From Oscillospiraceae bacterium (GTDB taxonomy: Bacteria > Bacillota > Clostridia > Oscillospirales > Ruminococcaceae), in NCBI GenBank assembly GCA_021199795.1, contig JAJQHJ010000004.1, forward strand, positions 295,082 to 359,081: a DNA stretch of 64,000 bases. Direction: 5' to 3'. The position numbers and the translations under genes are program-made. A model generated the notes under the pieces. The model was not told the DNA's origin. It ran no database searches and was given only the letters and a program-made list of their open reading frames with translations. Positions 18,601-26,617 of this stretch are shown one piece after another; positions within the stretch are counted from its first letter, which is position 1; each line of letters starts with the position of its first letter.

Positions 18601-19440
18601 GTTGAACAGTACTCAATTCCTTGGGACTATAGAATCGTAGTCAAGGAGGGCGAGGAAGTCAAGGCTGGCGATTTACTCACAGCCGGCTCCAAGAACCCAT
18701 CAGATATCCTTGCAATTCAGGGCACCGAGGCTGTCAGAAACTACATCATCACCGAAGTACAGAAAGTCTACAGACTCCAGGGTGTTGACGTTAACGACAA
18801 GCACATCGAAGTCATTACAAGACAGATGCTCAGACGTGTCAAGGTTGAGGATCCGGGATCAAGCTATCTCCTCCCTGGTTCACTCATCGATCGTAACGAA
18901 GTCGAGGAAATGAACCGTCAGATTCAGGAAGAGATCGATGCTGGCAATGAGGACGCAAGACTCATCACTACTTCAGCTGCCATCCAGGGTATCACAAAGG
19001 CTTCTTCAAGCTCCGAGAGCTTCCTCTCCGCAGCTTCATTCCAGGAGACCACAAGGGCTCTTACAGATGCCGCAATCAAGGGCAAGTCTGACCACCTCCT
19101 CGGTCTTAAGGAGAACGTTATCATCGGTAAGCTTCTCCCTGCAGGTACTGGTATGCCGGTTTATAACAATGTCCAGGTTGTGAAAAATGAGGCGTTTGCT
19201 GAGCATAATGCAGCCGACCATAAGTCCGGCTCCTCAGTCCGTCCGGTTTCCAAGCCGATAAACGTCACACCCTTGGCTCCCATCGTTGACTATGAGCCGG
19301 ATGAAGATCCGATTCCCGAGACTCCGAGATTCGTCGACACAAGAACTGCCGAGGAAATCCACGACTCCATCTATGGGGTAGTTCGTGATTCAGCGGCAAA
19401 GGCGACTGAGGAAATGAACCAGCCGACAACGACTGATTAA
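15664..19440 (+). CDS. rpoC: RNA polymerase beta' subunit
   Basis: 1258-residue beta' subunit. The start is TTG at 15664 ([20 protein letters not shown]) with AGAGGG upstream. The N-terminal zinc site is [20 protein letters not shown], the catalytic Mg site NADFDGDQM, followed by the bridge-helix region and trigger loop ([15 protein letters not shown]). The second zinc site uses CGTHEG and [11 protein letters not shown]. No large lineage-specific insertion is seen. It ends the rpoBC unit at a strong terminator; the usual rpsL-rpsG-fusA genes do not follow. Confidence 0.98.
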   Translation: MEFNVFDSIKIGLASPEQIRSWSHGEVTKPETINYRTQKPERDGLFCERIFGPTKDWECHCGKYKKIRFKGKVCERCGVEVTRAKVRRERMGHIELAAPVSHIWYFKGTPSRIGQMLEISSKRLEEVLYFTKYIVTDPGDTGLVKKQILTEREYQDAKERYEDKFTAEMGAEAIQKLLSEIDVEALSNELKAELKDLPQGQKRIKLLKRLEIVEAFRTSGNKPEWMIMNVVPVIPPDLRPMVPLDGGRYATSDLNDLYRRVINRNNRLKRMLELDAPDIIIRNEKRMLQEAVDALIDNGRHGRPVTGPNNRAFKSLSDMLKGKQGRFRQNLLGKRVDYSGRSVIVVGPELKMYQCGLPKEMALELFKPFVMKRLVDTNPQINIKSARKMVEKGTDEVWDALENVIQGHPVLLNRAPTLHRLGIQAFEPVLVEGRALKLHPLACTAYNADFDGDQMSVHVPLSVEAQAEARFLMLAANNLLKPADGKPVTVPTQDMVLGSYYLTLVKDGEKGEGKIFRDVNEAMMAYQSGIVSLQAKIKVRVSRMVDGEEKTKIIDTTVGRLIFNESIPQDLGYVDRKDPEKMFGLEVDFLVKKKQLGSIIDHCLKKHGTTKTSEMLDNIKAMGYKYSTKSGITVAVSDAVIPPQKKDILAEADRKADKIDKQYKRGLISRGEKSKRFIEIWTQATDEVTTALQDNMDKYNPIYMMSDSGARGSLAQIRQLAGMRGLIANTSGATIEMPIRANYREGLTVLEYFISSRGARKGLTDTALRTADSGYLTRRLVDVSQDVIITEDDCGTHEGIDVFEIRNGNELIEPFDERLVGRFLVEDLVDESTGEVIMSNDKLMTQDDAVTVINYLNSVGRDRIAIRSVLGCKSKRGVCAKCYGMDLAHSTVVSVGEAVGIIAAQSIGEPGTQLTMRTFHTGGVASAEDITQGLPRVEELFESRKPKGAAILSKTDGVVSFDEIKKSRVIVVTNQETGEVEQYSIPWDYRIVVKEGEEVKAGDLLTAGSKNPSDILAIQGTEAVRNYIITEVQKVYRLQGVDVNDKHIEVITRQMLRRVKVEDPGSSYLLPGSLIDRNEVEEMNRQIQEEIDAGNEDARLITTSAAIQGITKASSSSESFLSAASFQETTRALTDAAIKGKSDHLLGLKENVIIGKLLPAGTGMPVYNNVQVVKNEAFAEHNAADHKSGSSVRPVSKPINVTPLAPIVDYEPDEDPIPETPRFVDTRTAEEIHDSIYGVVRDSAAKATEEMNQPTTTD

Positions 19441-19479
19441 TCCTGAAAGTTTCATTCCATTCTTTTTCATTCTCTTTTC

Positions 19480-19522
19480 GCCCCCAGCCGCTTCCCACAT
19501 CGCGGCTGGGGGCAACCTTTTT
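19480..19522 (+). terminator. Terminator of rpoBC
   Basis: Perfect 12-bp stem GCCCCCAGCCGC/GCGGCTGGGGGC (19480-19513), 10-nt loop, then AACCTTTTT. Confidence 0.92.
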
Positions 19523-19531
19523 CACTGAAAT

Positions 19532-19563
19532 AAAAAAGCCGGCTCAGATTTCAACCGAGCCGG
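19532..19563 (-). terminator. Terminator of the GH5 gene
   Basis: CCGGCTC/GAGCCGG stem with 11-nt loop; on the minus strand it is followed by CTTTTTTATTT. It faces the rpoC terminator. Confidence 0.85.
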
Positions 19564-19581
19564 TTTTGTATTCTCAAGTTG

Positions 19582-20694
19582 TTATTCAGCTGTTTCTGTT
19601 TCCACCGATAGCGGGTAAATCTTGTCATAGATATATTCCGCCATGGCGTTGGTGGCTTCACTTGTGAGGTCGTATTCATACCATCCGGTTTCGTCGTTCC
19701 AGGATGGCTGCATCCAGACCATGATTCCGTTCCAACCGTTGTCATAGCACGCCTGGTACTTTTCAGTAAGGGTTAATCCACATTCATCAGCGTCGTCATT
19801 GCTCGTCTCACCTATAAGGCAGGGCTTCGTCCATTCAAGCCCGAATTCCTCAGGGGTTTCGGTGCAGGGGTAGCCAAAATAATTTTTCTGCCACATGTAG
19901 TAGTGGGTGGAGTAGAAGTCGAGGTAGGCGTTCTCGTCACCTGTGAGTTCATATAAATACTCATCCGAGACCATGTTGCCGTTGTAGTTATCCGAATTGT
20001 ACTTGATCATTCCTAGTCCGACAGTCACAAGAATATCCGAATTCTCGTGTATAACTGCTGCGCACTTCCCGAAGAAGTAGGAAAGATTCTCCCATTCAAC
20101 GTTGCCGCACTCTTCATTTTCATATACCCAGTCGGGCTCGTTCATAATGTCGATTGAGAAGAGGTATTCGCAGTCGCCATATCTCTCGCAGAACTCTTTC
20201 ACATAGGTCTCGGCGAATGCGTCGGCGGTATCCTTGTTGTTGACTAACGCCTGCCAGTCTTCGCCTGATGATCCCTTGAAGTGGTCAAAAGACAGAAGCG
20301 TCGCCATCACATAGACCTCATACTTTTCGGCAAGAGCGAAAAGCTTGTCGAGGTCGTCCCAGTGACCGGAGTTAATCTCAACGATTTCGCCATCAGATGT
20401 GAGGCTTACGATGCTTTCACCCTCGCAGTTGATCCATATTCTCGTGCAGTTGATGTTATCTGAAGCCAGGAGTGCGAACGTCTCCTCCCAGGCTTCCTCG
20501 TCCATGCTGCCGGTGAAGTCGTTCCAGGCTATCCAGGGAGTGTTGACGCCGTTTATCCAGAGTTCACTGCCATCAACCATGAAGCTTGTTCCCTCGACAT
20601 AAACCCTTGCGGAAGCGGCGGATTCCGTGCTGCCGCAGGAAACAAGCGAGAGAGTTATTACAACCGCAATCATTACGGTAAAAATTCTTTTCAT
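19582..20694 (-). CDS. GH5-like glycoside hydrolase lipoprotein (endo-mannanase/cellulase type)
   Basis: 370-residue secreted lipoprotein. ATG at 20694 after GGAGGT; signal peptide with lipobox LVSC (about 17-20). The mature part begins with a mannanase-like FMVDGSELWINGVNTPWIAW segment and shows the two clan-A glutamates: acid/base in FSIDIMNEPDW (strand 4) and nucleophile in CLIGETSND (strand 7), with STHYYMW between. This is typical of GH5 endo-beta-mannanases and cellulases; the exact activity is inferred only to that level. It is transcribed divergently from queT from its own promoter and is probably surface-attached, feeding oligosaccharides to the intracellular enzymes elsewhere in the window. 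Confidence 0.88.
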   Translation of the reverse strand: MKRIFTVMIAVVITLSLVSCGSTESAASARVYVEGTSFMVDGSELWINGVNTPWIAWNDFTGSMDEEAWEETFALLASDNINCTRIWINCEGESIVSLTSDGEIVEINSGHWDDLDKLFALAEKYEVYVMATLLSFDHFKGSSGEDWQALVNNKDTADAFAETYVKEFCERYGDCEYLFSIDIMNEPDWVYENEECGNVEWENLSYFFGKCAAVIHENSDILVTVGLGMIKYNSDNYNGNMVSDEYLYELTGDENAYLDFYSTHYYMWQKNYFGYPCTETPEEFGLEWTKPCLIGETSNDDADECGLTLTEKYQACYDNGWNGIMVWMQPSWNDETGWYEYDLTSEATNAMAEYIYDKIYPLSVETETAE

Positions 20695-20720
20695 AGTGTC
20701 TTACCTCCAATCATGCTAAT

Positions 20721-20749
20721 ATTGTAACATGCCTTAAGCTCGTTGTCAA
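20721..20749 (-). promoter_or_regulatory. Promoter of the GH5 gene
   Basis: Minus strand TTGACA (20749-20744), 17 bp, TACAAT (20726-20721). Its -35 box is 10 bp from the -35 box of the divergent queT promoter. Confidence 0.82.
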
Positions 20750-20759
20750 GAAATAAGGC

Positions 20760-20788
20760 TTGACAACTTGGGCGTAATCGGCTATAAT
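20760..20788 (+). promoter_or_regulatory. Sigma-A promoter of queT
   Basis: TTGACA (20760-20765), 17 bp, TATAAT (20783-20788), full consensus. Confidence 0.88.
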
Positions 20789-20841
20789 AGTCAGGCTGTG
20801 AGAAGCCTTGCAAGTGGACTTGTCGCGGCAAAAATTTAATA

Positions 20842-20880
20842 CGGGTGTCACCTTGAAAACCACCCGGATAAAAAACAAGG
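20842..20880 (+). promoter_or_regulatory. preQ1-I riboswitch
   Basis: Stem P1 CGGGTG (20842-20847)/CACCCG (20861-20866) with loop containing CCTTG (20851-20855); an A-rich strand GATAAAAAA leads to CAAGG (20876-20880), which pairs with CCTTG to form the H-type pseudoknot of the class I preQ1 riboswitch. CAAGG continues into the ribosome binding site AAGGAG, so ligand binding would block translation of queT. Confidence 0.9.
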
Positions 20881-20891
20881 AGTAATTTAAC

Positions 20892-21371
20892 ATGAAAAAC
20901 TTATCCGTATCAAGACTCGTGAAACTGGCAGTTGTGACTGCAATCTATGTCGCACTGACACTGGCTCTCAGTTCGCTCTCCTATGGCAACATCCAGTTCA
21001 GGATTGCCGAGGCACTGATGCTTCTCTGTTTCTACCGTAAAGACTACAGCATTTCTTTGATCCTGGGGTGCTTGCTCGCAAACATCTTCAGCACAATTGG
21101 AATCGTAGACATGGTGTTCGGAACTGCGGCAACGGTTTTGGCTGTTATCTGCATGATGTACAGCCCGAATATCTATGTCGCGTCCATATTCCCGGTCATC
21201 TTCAACGGCTTGATAGTCGGAGCAGAGCTTTATTGGTTCGTGGGACTGCCGTTCTGGATTTCCGCTCTTGAAGTAGCATTCGGCGAATTCGTCTGCGTCT
21301 GCGTTTTGGGAATCATCATCTTCAAGCTCTTGGAGAAGAACCAGAAGTTCATGAAGCTACTGACGGATTAG
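20892..21371 (+). CDS. queT: Queuosine precursor transporter QueT
   Basis: 159-residue membrane protein of about five helices, the S-component of an ECF-type importer for the queuosine precursor preQ0/preQ1. ATG at 20892 follows AAGGAG. The segments NIQFRIAEALMLLCFY and LGCLLANIFS, followed by MVFGTAAT, are characteristic of the QueT family. The preQ1-I riboswitch directly upstream, whose pseudoknot includes the ribosome binding site, independently supports the substrate. The ECF energising module (EcfA/EcfT) is not in the window and is probably shared. Confidence 0.95.
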   Translation: MKNLSVSRLVKLAVVTAIYVALTLALSSLSYGNIQFRIAEALMLLCFYRKDYSISLILGCLLANIFSTIGIVDMVFGTAATVLAVICMMYSPNIYVASIFPVIFNGLIVGAELYWFVGLPFWISALEVAFGEFVCVCVLGIIIFKLLEKNQKFMKLLTD

Positions 21372-21420
21372 ACCAACAGGTCATGACCGATAGGTCGAAA
21401 ATTTTTTCAAAAAAATGCAT

Positions 21421-21549
21421 TCGGGGTGCAATAAAAATGCTCCCCGATTTGTATTATAGGTATAAGAGCTTCTTCCGAAAGGAATCGCACTTAACATGTT
21501 TTCAAAGAAATCTCCCATCCCGAAGCGCACGGGGTGGGAGATACTTTTG
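21421..21549 (+). terminator. Two terminator-like hairpins after queT
   Basis: The first is TCGGGGTGCA/TGCTCCCCGA (21421-21447, one mismatch) followed by TTTGTATT. The second is a 13-bp stem ATCTCCCATCCCG/CGGGGTGGGAGAT (21510-21542, one G-U) followed by ACTTTTG. Between them there is nothing recognisable. Confidence 0.7.
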
Positions 21550-21561
21550 TTTGAGTTTTTG

Positions 21562-21590
21562 TTGACTTTGTACAATTTGTATGCTATAAT
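21562..21590 (+). promoter_or_regulatory. Promoter of micro-ORF 2
   Basis: TTGACT (21562-21567), 17 bp, TATAAT (21585-21590). Confidence 0.82.
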
Positions 21591-21641
21591 GTGCTCGGTG
21601 GGAGGTTGGTTGCTCTTTCCTCGTGAGAGGAGGTGAGGCTA

Positions 21642-21734
21642 ATGGAGATTTTGTCCATCATACTGGAAGTCATGGCTCTGCTATTGACCGCGTTCTCTAT
21701 TGGTTACGCCGTCGGTTCCAACCAAAAGAAATAA
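21642..21734 (+). CDS. Putative type I toxin-like hydrophobic micro-protein (locus 2)
   Basis: 30-codon ORF, MEILSIILEVM...GSNQKK, with one predicted helix and the same MEI start and KK end as the micro-ORF at 11267. ATG at 21642, 8 bp after AGGAGG. The ribosome binding site GAGGAGG (21627-21633) pairs with CTTTCCTC (21615-21622) over a GTGA loop, a stem different in sequence but equal in position to locus 1. The stop-proximal AAGAAATAACCGC is shared between the loci. A convergent consensus promoter with a structured RNA lies downstream. Type I toxin is inferred from architecture, not from a recognised family. Confidence 0.68.
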   Translation: MEILSIILEVMALLLTAFSIGYAVGSNQKK

Positions 21735-21828
21735 CCGCGCTTGAGTTCTTCAGCGCGGTCATCAGCTAACGTCTATGATGGGAGAGGGTGACCGTTGCCT
21801 GAACTGCAATTCAGGCAAGCCTCTCACC
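21724..21828 (-). ncRNA. Putative antisense antitoxin RNA (locus 2)
   Basis: Minus-strand RNA starting near 21828 from the promoter at 21835-21863. Inner stem TTGCCTGAA (21795-21803)/TTCAGGCAA (21810-21818); outer pairing GAGAGG with CCTCTC around a GGTCA bulge. A second hairpin ACCGCGCT/AGCGCGGT (21733-21758) followed on the minus strand by TTATTTCTTTT should terminate it over the end of the micro-ORF. Confidence 0.6.
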
Positions 21829-21834
21829 ACTTTT

Positions 21835-21863
21835 ATTATATACCATCCCCGCCGTTTTGTCAA
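21835..21863 (-). promoter_or_regulatory. Sigma-A promoter of the locus 2 antisense RNA
   Basis: Minus strand TTGACA (21863-21858), 17 bp, TATAAT (21840-21835), full consensus. Confidence 0.85.
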
Positions 21864-21908
21864 CGGCTTTTTTTATTTTCACAGAAATTGCGAATTGCAA
21901 TCTGCCTC

Positions 21909-21937
21909 TTGATTTTCCCCGACAAACAGTATATAAT
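21909..21937 (+). promoter_or_regulatory. Promoter of typA
   Basis: TTGATT (21909-21914), 17 bp, TATAAT (21932-21937). Confidence 0.78.
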
Positions 21938-21979
21938 ATCATTGGTCAAGAAAACACTTTATCGGAAAGAGGAAGTAAA

Positions 21980-23797
21980 TTGATTAGAAATGATTTGAGA
22001 AACATCGCTATAATCGCTCACGTTGACCACGGTAAGACTACCCTGGTCGACGGTATGCTCAAGCAGAGCGGTACTTTCAGAGAAAATCAGGTTGTCAATG
22101 AGCGCGTTATGGACTCAAACGACATCGAGCGTGAGAGAGGAATCACCATCCTCGCAAAGAACACCTCAGTCGTCTATAAGGACGTCAAGATCAACATCGT
22201 CGACACCCCTGGTCACGCCGACTTTGGCGGCGAGGTTGAGAGAATCCTCAAGATGGTTGACGGCGTAATTTTGCTTGTCGACGCCGCAGAGGGTCCCATG
22301 CCGCAGACAAGATTCGTTCTGCAGCACGCACTTGAGCTTGGACACCGTGTCATTATCGTTATAAACAAGATCGACCGTCCGGATGCGAGAATCGACGAGG
22401 TTATTGACGAGTGCTATGAGCTCCTTATGGACTTGAACGCTTCGGACGAACAGCTTGATTCCCCGATTCTCTTCTGCTCAGGAAGAGACGGAACAGCTTC
22501 TACGGACGAAAACGTCCCCGGCACCGACCTGACCCCGCTCTTTGACAAGATTCTAGAGTATATCCCAGCTCCTGAGGGCGAGCCGGAGGAGCCTTTGCAG
22601 CTTCTTGTCTCCTCCATCGACTATAACGAATATGTCGGCAGAATCGCCATCGGCAAGATTGAGCGCGGCTCTATAAAAGTAAACCAGGAGGTTACAATAG
22701 GCGACTTCCATGAGACCAAGAAGCCCTACAGAGGCAAGATTGTGACCCTCTATCAGATTGCGGGTCTTGAGCGTGTTCCCGCCGAGAAAGCCACAGTCGG
22801 AGATATCGTCTGCATAAGCGGTATTGAGAACATCACCATCGGCGACACCATCTGCGACACTTCAAAGTTTGAGCCGCTTCCTTTCGTCAAGATAAGCGAG
22901 CCGACTGTTGAAATGACATTCTCTGTAAACGATTCGCCTTTTGCAGGCAGAGAGGGCAAGTTTGTCACATCCCGTCACTTAAGAGACAGGTTATTCAGAG
23001 AGCTTTTAAAGGACGTTTCGCTTCGGGTTTCCGAGACTGATTCCACAGACTCATTCAAGGTAGCAGGCAGAGGCGAGATGCATTTGTCTATACTTATTGA
23101 GAACATGCGCCGTGAGGGCTACGAAATGGGCGTCTCCACCCCGAGAGTCCTCTATAAGGAGATTGAGGGCAAGCTCTGTGAGCCTATCGAGGAGCTTGTT
23201 GTGGACGTTCCTGAGACGTCTGTAGGCGCAGTCATGGAGAAGATGGGCACACGTAAAGCCGAAATGGTCTCGATGACGCCTATGGGCTCAAGAATGAGAG
23301 TTGTCTTCCACGTCCCCGCAAGAGGACTGTTCGGATATCGCAACGAATTCCTGACAGATACAAAAGGCGAGGGAATCATGAACTCTGTCTTCTACGGCTA
23401 TGAGCAGTATAAGGGCGACATTCCGAGACGTTCAAACGGTTCGCTCGTCGCATTTGAAACCGGCGAAGCTGTCACCTATGGCTTGTATAATGCTCAGGAA
23501 AGAGGAGCTCTCTTCATCGGAGCAGGCACTCCCGTTTATGAGGGAATGATTGTTGGCGTATCCCCGAAGCCCGGAGACCTCGTAGTCAACGTCTGCAAGA
23601 AAAAGCACCTTACAAACACCCGTGCAAGCGGAAGCGACGATGCCCTAAGACTGATTCCGCCAAGAGTCTTGAGCCTTGAGGACAGCCTTGAATTCATAGC
23701 AGATGACGAGCTTGTCGAGGTCACACCAAAGAATATAAGACTCCGCAAGAAGACGCTTTCTAATATTCAGAGGGCTAAGGACAGGGCGAAGTTATAA
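21980..23797 (+). CDS. typA: GTP-binding protein TypA/BipA
   Basis: Ribosome-associated translational GTPase involved in stress responses and 50S assembly; 605 residues. The start is TTG at 21980 (MIRNDLRNIAIIAHVDHGKT) with AGAGGAAG upstream, which agrees with the usual BipA N-terminus; longer readings upstream are not family-like. GTPase motifs: AHVDHGKTT, switch I RERGITI, DTPGHADF, NKID. The domain order GTPase, EF-Tu-like beta barrel, two EF-G-like domains and the BipA-specific C-terminus (RKKTLSNIQRAKD) is complete. Monocistronic; a half copy of the palindromic repeat follows the stop. Confidence 0.97.
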   Translation: MIRNDLRNIAIIAHVDHGKTTLVDGMLKQSGTFRENQVVNERVMDSNDIERERGITILAKNTSVVYKDVKINIVDTPGHADFGGEVERILKMVDGVILLVDAAEGPMPQTRFVLQHALELGHRVIIVINKIDRPDARIDEVIDECYELLMDLNASDEQLDSPILFCSGRDGTASTDENVPGTDLTPLFDKILEYIPAPEGEPEEPLQLLVSSIDYNEYVGRIAIGKIERGSIKVNQEVTIGDFHETKKPYRGKIVTLYQIAGLERVPAEKATVGDIVCISGIENITIGDTICDTSKFEPLPFVKISEPTVEMTFSVNDSPFAGREGKFVTSRHLRDRLFRELLKDVSLRVSETDSTDSFKVAGRGEMHLSILIENMRREGYEMGVSTPRVLYKEIEGKLCEPIEELVVDVPETSVGAVMEKMGTRKAEMVSMTPMGSRMRVVFHVPARGLFGYRNEFLTDTKGEGIMNSVFYGYEQYKGDIPRRSNGSLVAFETGEAVTYGLYNAQERGALFIGAGTPVYEGMIVGVSPKPGDLVVNVCKKKHLTNTRASGSDDALRLIPPRVLSLEDSLEFIADDELVEVTPKNIRLRKKTLSNIQRAKDRAKL

Positions 23798-23803
23798 AGG
23801 AAG

Positions 23804-23850
23804 AACCTCTCAGTCAGCTTCGCTGACAGCTCCCCTTGGTAAGGGGAGCC
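23804..23850. repeat. Palindromic element, half copy 1
   Basis: Starts AACCTCTCAGTCAGC, contains hairpin CAGC/GCTG and the perfect 9-bp stem GCTCCCCTT/AAGGGGAGC. An outer inverted repeat GGAAGAAC (23799)/GTTCTTCC (23858) encloses it. It probably serves as typA transcription end. Confidence 0.8.
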
Positions 23851-23885
23851 ATTATCCGTTCTTCCAAAAACTTTTCAAAAACCTA

Positions 23886-23914
23886 TTGACAAATAGGCTC
23901 ACACACGCTAAACT
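23886..23914 (+). promoter_or_regulatory. Promoter of acpP
   Basis: TTGACA (23886-23891), 17 bp, TAAACT (23909-23914). Confidence 0.7.
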
Positions 23915-23948
23915 TATGCTAGACTATATTTATACAGGAGGTACTGTT

Positions 23949-24173
23949 ATGGTATATGATAAAATCGCAGCGATAATTGCAGATCAGCTTGATATGGATG
24001 TTGAGGACATCACTTCCGATTCCACTTTTGAGGACTTGGGCGCAGATTCTCTCGACGTTGTTGACGTTATAATGACTCTCGAAGACGAATTCGACATGGA
24101 AATCCCTGACGAAGCAATCGAGGGCATGAAGACCGTCGGCGAGTTGGTCAAGTATGTCGAGGACAACACTTGA
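23949..24173 (+). CDS. acpP: Acyl carrier protein
   Basis: 74-residue acidic carrier of growing acyl chains in fatty acid synthesis. ATG at 23949, 5 bp after GGAGGT; a longer TTG reading overlaps the promoter and was rejected. The phosphopantetheine site is Ser in LGADSLDVVDVI (about residue 35), and the acidic helix II/III pattern (DEFDMEIPDEAIEGMKTVGE) is typical. Here it stands alone with its own promoter and terminator and not in a plsX-fab cluster. Confidence 0.96.
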   Translation: MVYDKIAAIIADQLDMDVEDITSDSTFEDLGADSLDVVDVIMTLEDEFDMEIPDEAIEGMKTVGELVKYVEDNT

Positions 24174-24212
24174 CGCGTTGTCTATACTTGATATCTGAAA
24201 AGCATAGCATTG

Positions 24213-24241
24213 GAGGGCAGGGAAATCTGCCCTCTTTTATT
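24213..24241 (+). terminator. Terminator of acpP
   Basis: GAGGGCAG/CTGCCCTC perfect 8-bp stem with 6-nt loop, then TTTTATT. Confidence 0.88.
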
Positions 24242-24265
24242 GTCTCTATTTTTCTCAATCCCCGG

Positions 24266-24294
24266 TTGCAAAACACGCTTATTTGTGATACAAT
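24266..24294 (+). promoter_or_regulatory. Promoter of the NUDIX gene
   Basis: TTGCAA (24266-24271), 17 bp, TACAAT (24289-24294). Confidence 0.72.
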
Positions 24295-24343
24295 ATAAGT
24301 AACACATAAATACGCGTGGGAAAGCCACGCAGAAGGGACTAGT

Positions 24344-24748
24344 ATGCTTCATGAAAAATCCTGCGGCGGAATTGTCTGGCGCAAATTTCATGGAAACACG
24401 GAAATACTGCTTGTCAAGCATGTAAACAGCGGGCATTGGTCGTTCCCAAAGGGTCATGTCGAGAACGGTGAGACTGAGATTCAGACTGCCGCTCGTGAGA
24501 TTCTGGAGGAAACCGGAATCGAGGTCATAATCGACCAGACTTTCCGGGAGACCGTCTCCTATTCTCCGAAAAAGGGGACTCACAAAACGGTTGTGTATTT
24601 CCTCGCCAAGGCGAAGAACACCGACTTTGTTCCCCAGGAGGATGAGATTGCCGACATCAAGTGGGTGGAGATAGACCGAGCAGATGCCGTGTTGTCCTAT
24701 GATAACGACAAAAGCGTCGCCCAAAAGGCACGTGGACACATCGCATAA
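24344..24748 (+). CDS. NUDIX hydrolase, Ap4A pyrophosphatase-like
   Basis: 134-residue NUDIX enzyme. The NUDIX box is complete (GHVENGETEIQTAAREILEE then TGI), with the Mg-binding REILEE glutamates. The N-terminus (EKSCGGIVWRKFHGNTEILL) and HWSFPKGHVE resemble bis(5'-nucleosyl)-tetraphosphatases of the MutT/Ap4A type, which remove signalling dinucleotides; the precise substrate is inferred. Start ATG at 24344 after GAAGGGA. Convergent with spoVG, with which it shares a terminator. Confidence 0.88.
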   Translation: MLHEKSCGGIVWRKFHGNTEILLVKHVNSGHWSFPKGHVENGETEIQTAAREILEETGIEVIIDQTFRETVSYSPKKGTHKTVVYFLAKAKNTDFVPQEDEIADIKWVEIDRADAVLSYDNDKSVAQKARGHIA

Positions 24749-24769
24749 AAGCCGGCTCAGCCGGCTTTT
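24747..24769. terminator. Shared terminator of the NUDIX gene and spoVG
   Basis: AAAAGCCGGC/GCCGGCTTTT 10-bp perfect stem with a 3-nt loop. The loop TCA is the complement of the TGA stop codon of spoVG on the minus strand. Confidence 0.88.
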
Positions 24770-25017
24770 GCATTATAATACGCCTCTAAGATTTCCGATT
24801 CCATCCTGGTTCTCGCCTCCGTAGAGATTGGATGGACTATGTCGCGGAAAGTGCCGGTGTCGTCGCGGCGTGACGGCATGGCGACAAAGAGGCGGTCGTC
24901 GCCCTCTATCACCTTTATGTCGTGGACGGCGAATGCGTTGTCGAATGTGACGCTCACAATCCCCTTGAGCTTCCCCTCAGGAATGAGTTTTCTTACTTTG
25001 ATACCCGTAATTGTCAT
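24757..25017 (-). CDS. spoVG: SpoVG family RNA/DNA-binding regulator
   Basis: 86-residue SpoVG, a small nucleic-acid-binding regulator of sporulation, cell division and surface properties. Start ATG at 25017 (MTITGIKVRKLIPEGKLKG) with AAAGGA upstream. The core VHDIKVIEGDDRLFVAMPSR and FRDIVHPI are diagnostic. Its stop codon lies in the loop of the terminator it shares with the convergent NUDIX gene. It is divergent from murC. I see no clear sigma-H promoter; a TTGAAA/TATAAA pair with short spacing lies about 60 bp upstream. Confidence 0.95.
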   Translation of the reverse strand: MTITGIKVRKLIPEGKLKGIVSVTFDNAFAVHDIKVIEGDDRLFVAMPSRRDDTGTFRDIVHPISTEARTRMESEILEAYYNAKAG

Positions 25018-25201
25018 GGTAAATTGTCCTTTCAAATTTTAGACTATCCCTATTTTTGCCGTGAAAGCGGGATTTTATACCATCCTGGTTCTGATTTCAA
25101 GCCGGAAGCGAAATTTTTTTGAGAAATTTCCCGAAAAGGTGTTTATTTTTTCGGCGAAATGTAATATACTTAAGGTGAACTTTTGTTGGAGGGGTTCTTA
25201 T

Positions 25202-26617
25202 ATGTCTGAACACTTTTCCCTCGCCCGGGATTCGATTCTCGCTGGCAGGAAACATATACATTTCATCGGCATTGGCGGGAGCGGGATGCTTCCTCTCGCA
25301 CAGATTCTCCACGGGATGGGGTTCTATCTTACAGGGTCTGACAATAACGAGACTGAAACGTTTGAGCAGGTCAGAGCAATGGGCATTCCCGTTTTTATGG
25401 GGCAAAGGGCTGAAAACATTGAGGGAGCCGACCTCATCGTCCACACCGCCGCCATCATGAGCGACAATCCGGAGCTGATTGCGGCTAAGTCTAGCGGCGT
25501 GCCGGTTCTCGAGCGTTCGGAGCTGTTGGGACTAGTCACAAAGAGCTACGATAACGCCGTCTGCGTCTCTGGAACTCACGGGAAGACCACCACTTCCTCT
25601 ATGCTTGCGGAGATCATGCGCGAATCCCAGGAGGATTTCGGCTGCGTAATCGGCGGAAAGCTCCGCTCAATAGGCGGCTCTGGCAGAACCGGAAACGGCG
25701 ACAAGATGGTCTGCGAGTCCTGCGAGTTTGTCGACACGTTCCTGAAATTATATCCCGACATCGCGATAATCCTGAATATAGACGCCGACCACCTTGACTA
25801 CTTCAAGTCGATGGATAACCTGAAAGCGTCGTTCCACAAGTTCGCTGAAAACGCCTCCAAGTGCCTTATCTATAACGGCGACGATGCGAACACCCTTGAA
25901 GCCGTTTCAGGCGTCACCGGCAAAGACCTGATCACTTTCGGCTGGACGGATAAGAACGACTACTACCCGGTCATAAACGAAATCAAGGGGCTTCTGACGA
26001 CGTTCACCGTCTATTATAAGCATGAGAAGCTTTTCGACGCCGAGATTCACGTTCCCGGCAAGCATAATGTCCTCAACGCCACTGCGGCGATTGCGGCTTC
26101 ACGGTACCTGGGCATTTCGGATGAGAATATAGTCAGGGGTTTAAGTGAATTCAAGGGCGCAGAGAGGCGTTTTGAGAAGCTTGCAGAAGTGGATGGCATC
26201 ACAATTGCAGACGACTATGCGCACCATCCACGCGAAATCGAGGTGACACTCCAGGCTGCCAAGGGGCTTGGTTTCAACCGTATCATCGCCGTGCACCAGC
26301 CGTTCACATATTCGAGGACATATACACTTATGGACGACTTCGCGAGGGTTCTTAAGCTCGCGGATATGGTTGTCCTGACAGAGATTATGGGCTCCCGCGA
26401 AAAGAACACCTATGGCGTCAAAGCTAGTGACCTGGCTGAAAAGATTGACGGGTGCGTGCTGACTCCCACATTCCCGGAGTGTGTGGAGTTCCTGAGGTCT
26501 GAGATAAAACCCGGAGACCTCGTTATAACTATGGGCTGTGGAGACATCTATAAGGTCTCACATAAACTTTCAAAAATTTTAAAGGAGGAACGAAGCGATG
26601 GCAGAAGTCAAACTTAA
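25202..26617 (+). CDS. murC: UDP-N-acetylmuramate--L-alanine ligase
   Basis: Adds L-Ala to UDP-MurNAc with ATP, the first peptide step of peptidoglycan synthesis; cytoplasmic. ATG at 25202 after GGAGG gives 471 residues. Visible: N-terminal UDP-binding HFIGIGGSGMLPLA, ATP loop SGTHGKTTTSSMLAEI, central NIDADHLDYF and C-terminal DDYAHHPREI. It overlaps lexA by 20 bp, with the lexA ribosome binding site inside the murC 3' end. The upstream promoter is weak by sequence (TATACT at 25165-25170 with a poor -35). Confidence 0.96.
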   Translation: MSEHFSLARDSILAGRKHIHFIGIGGSGMLPLAQILHGMGFYLTGSDNNETETFEQVRAMGIPVFMGQRAENIEGADLIVHTAAIMSDNPELIAAKSSGVPVLERSELLGLVTKSYDNAVCVSGTHGKTTTSSMLAEIMRESQEDFGCVIGGKLRSIGGSGRTGNGDKMVCESCEFVDTFLKLYPDIAIILNIDADHLDYFKSMDNLKASFHKFAENASKCLIYNGDDANTLEAVSGVTGKDLITFGWTDKNDYYPVINEIKGLLTTFTVYYKHEKLFDAEIHVPGKHNVLNATAAIAASRYLGISDENIVRGLSEFKGAERRFEKLAEVDGITIADDYAHHPREIEVTLQAAKGLGFNRIIAVHQPFTYSRTYTLMDDFARVLKLADMVVLTEIMGSREKNTYGVKASDLAEKIDGCVLTPTFPECVEFLRSEIKPGDLVITMGCGDIYKVSHKLSKILKEERSDGRSQT

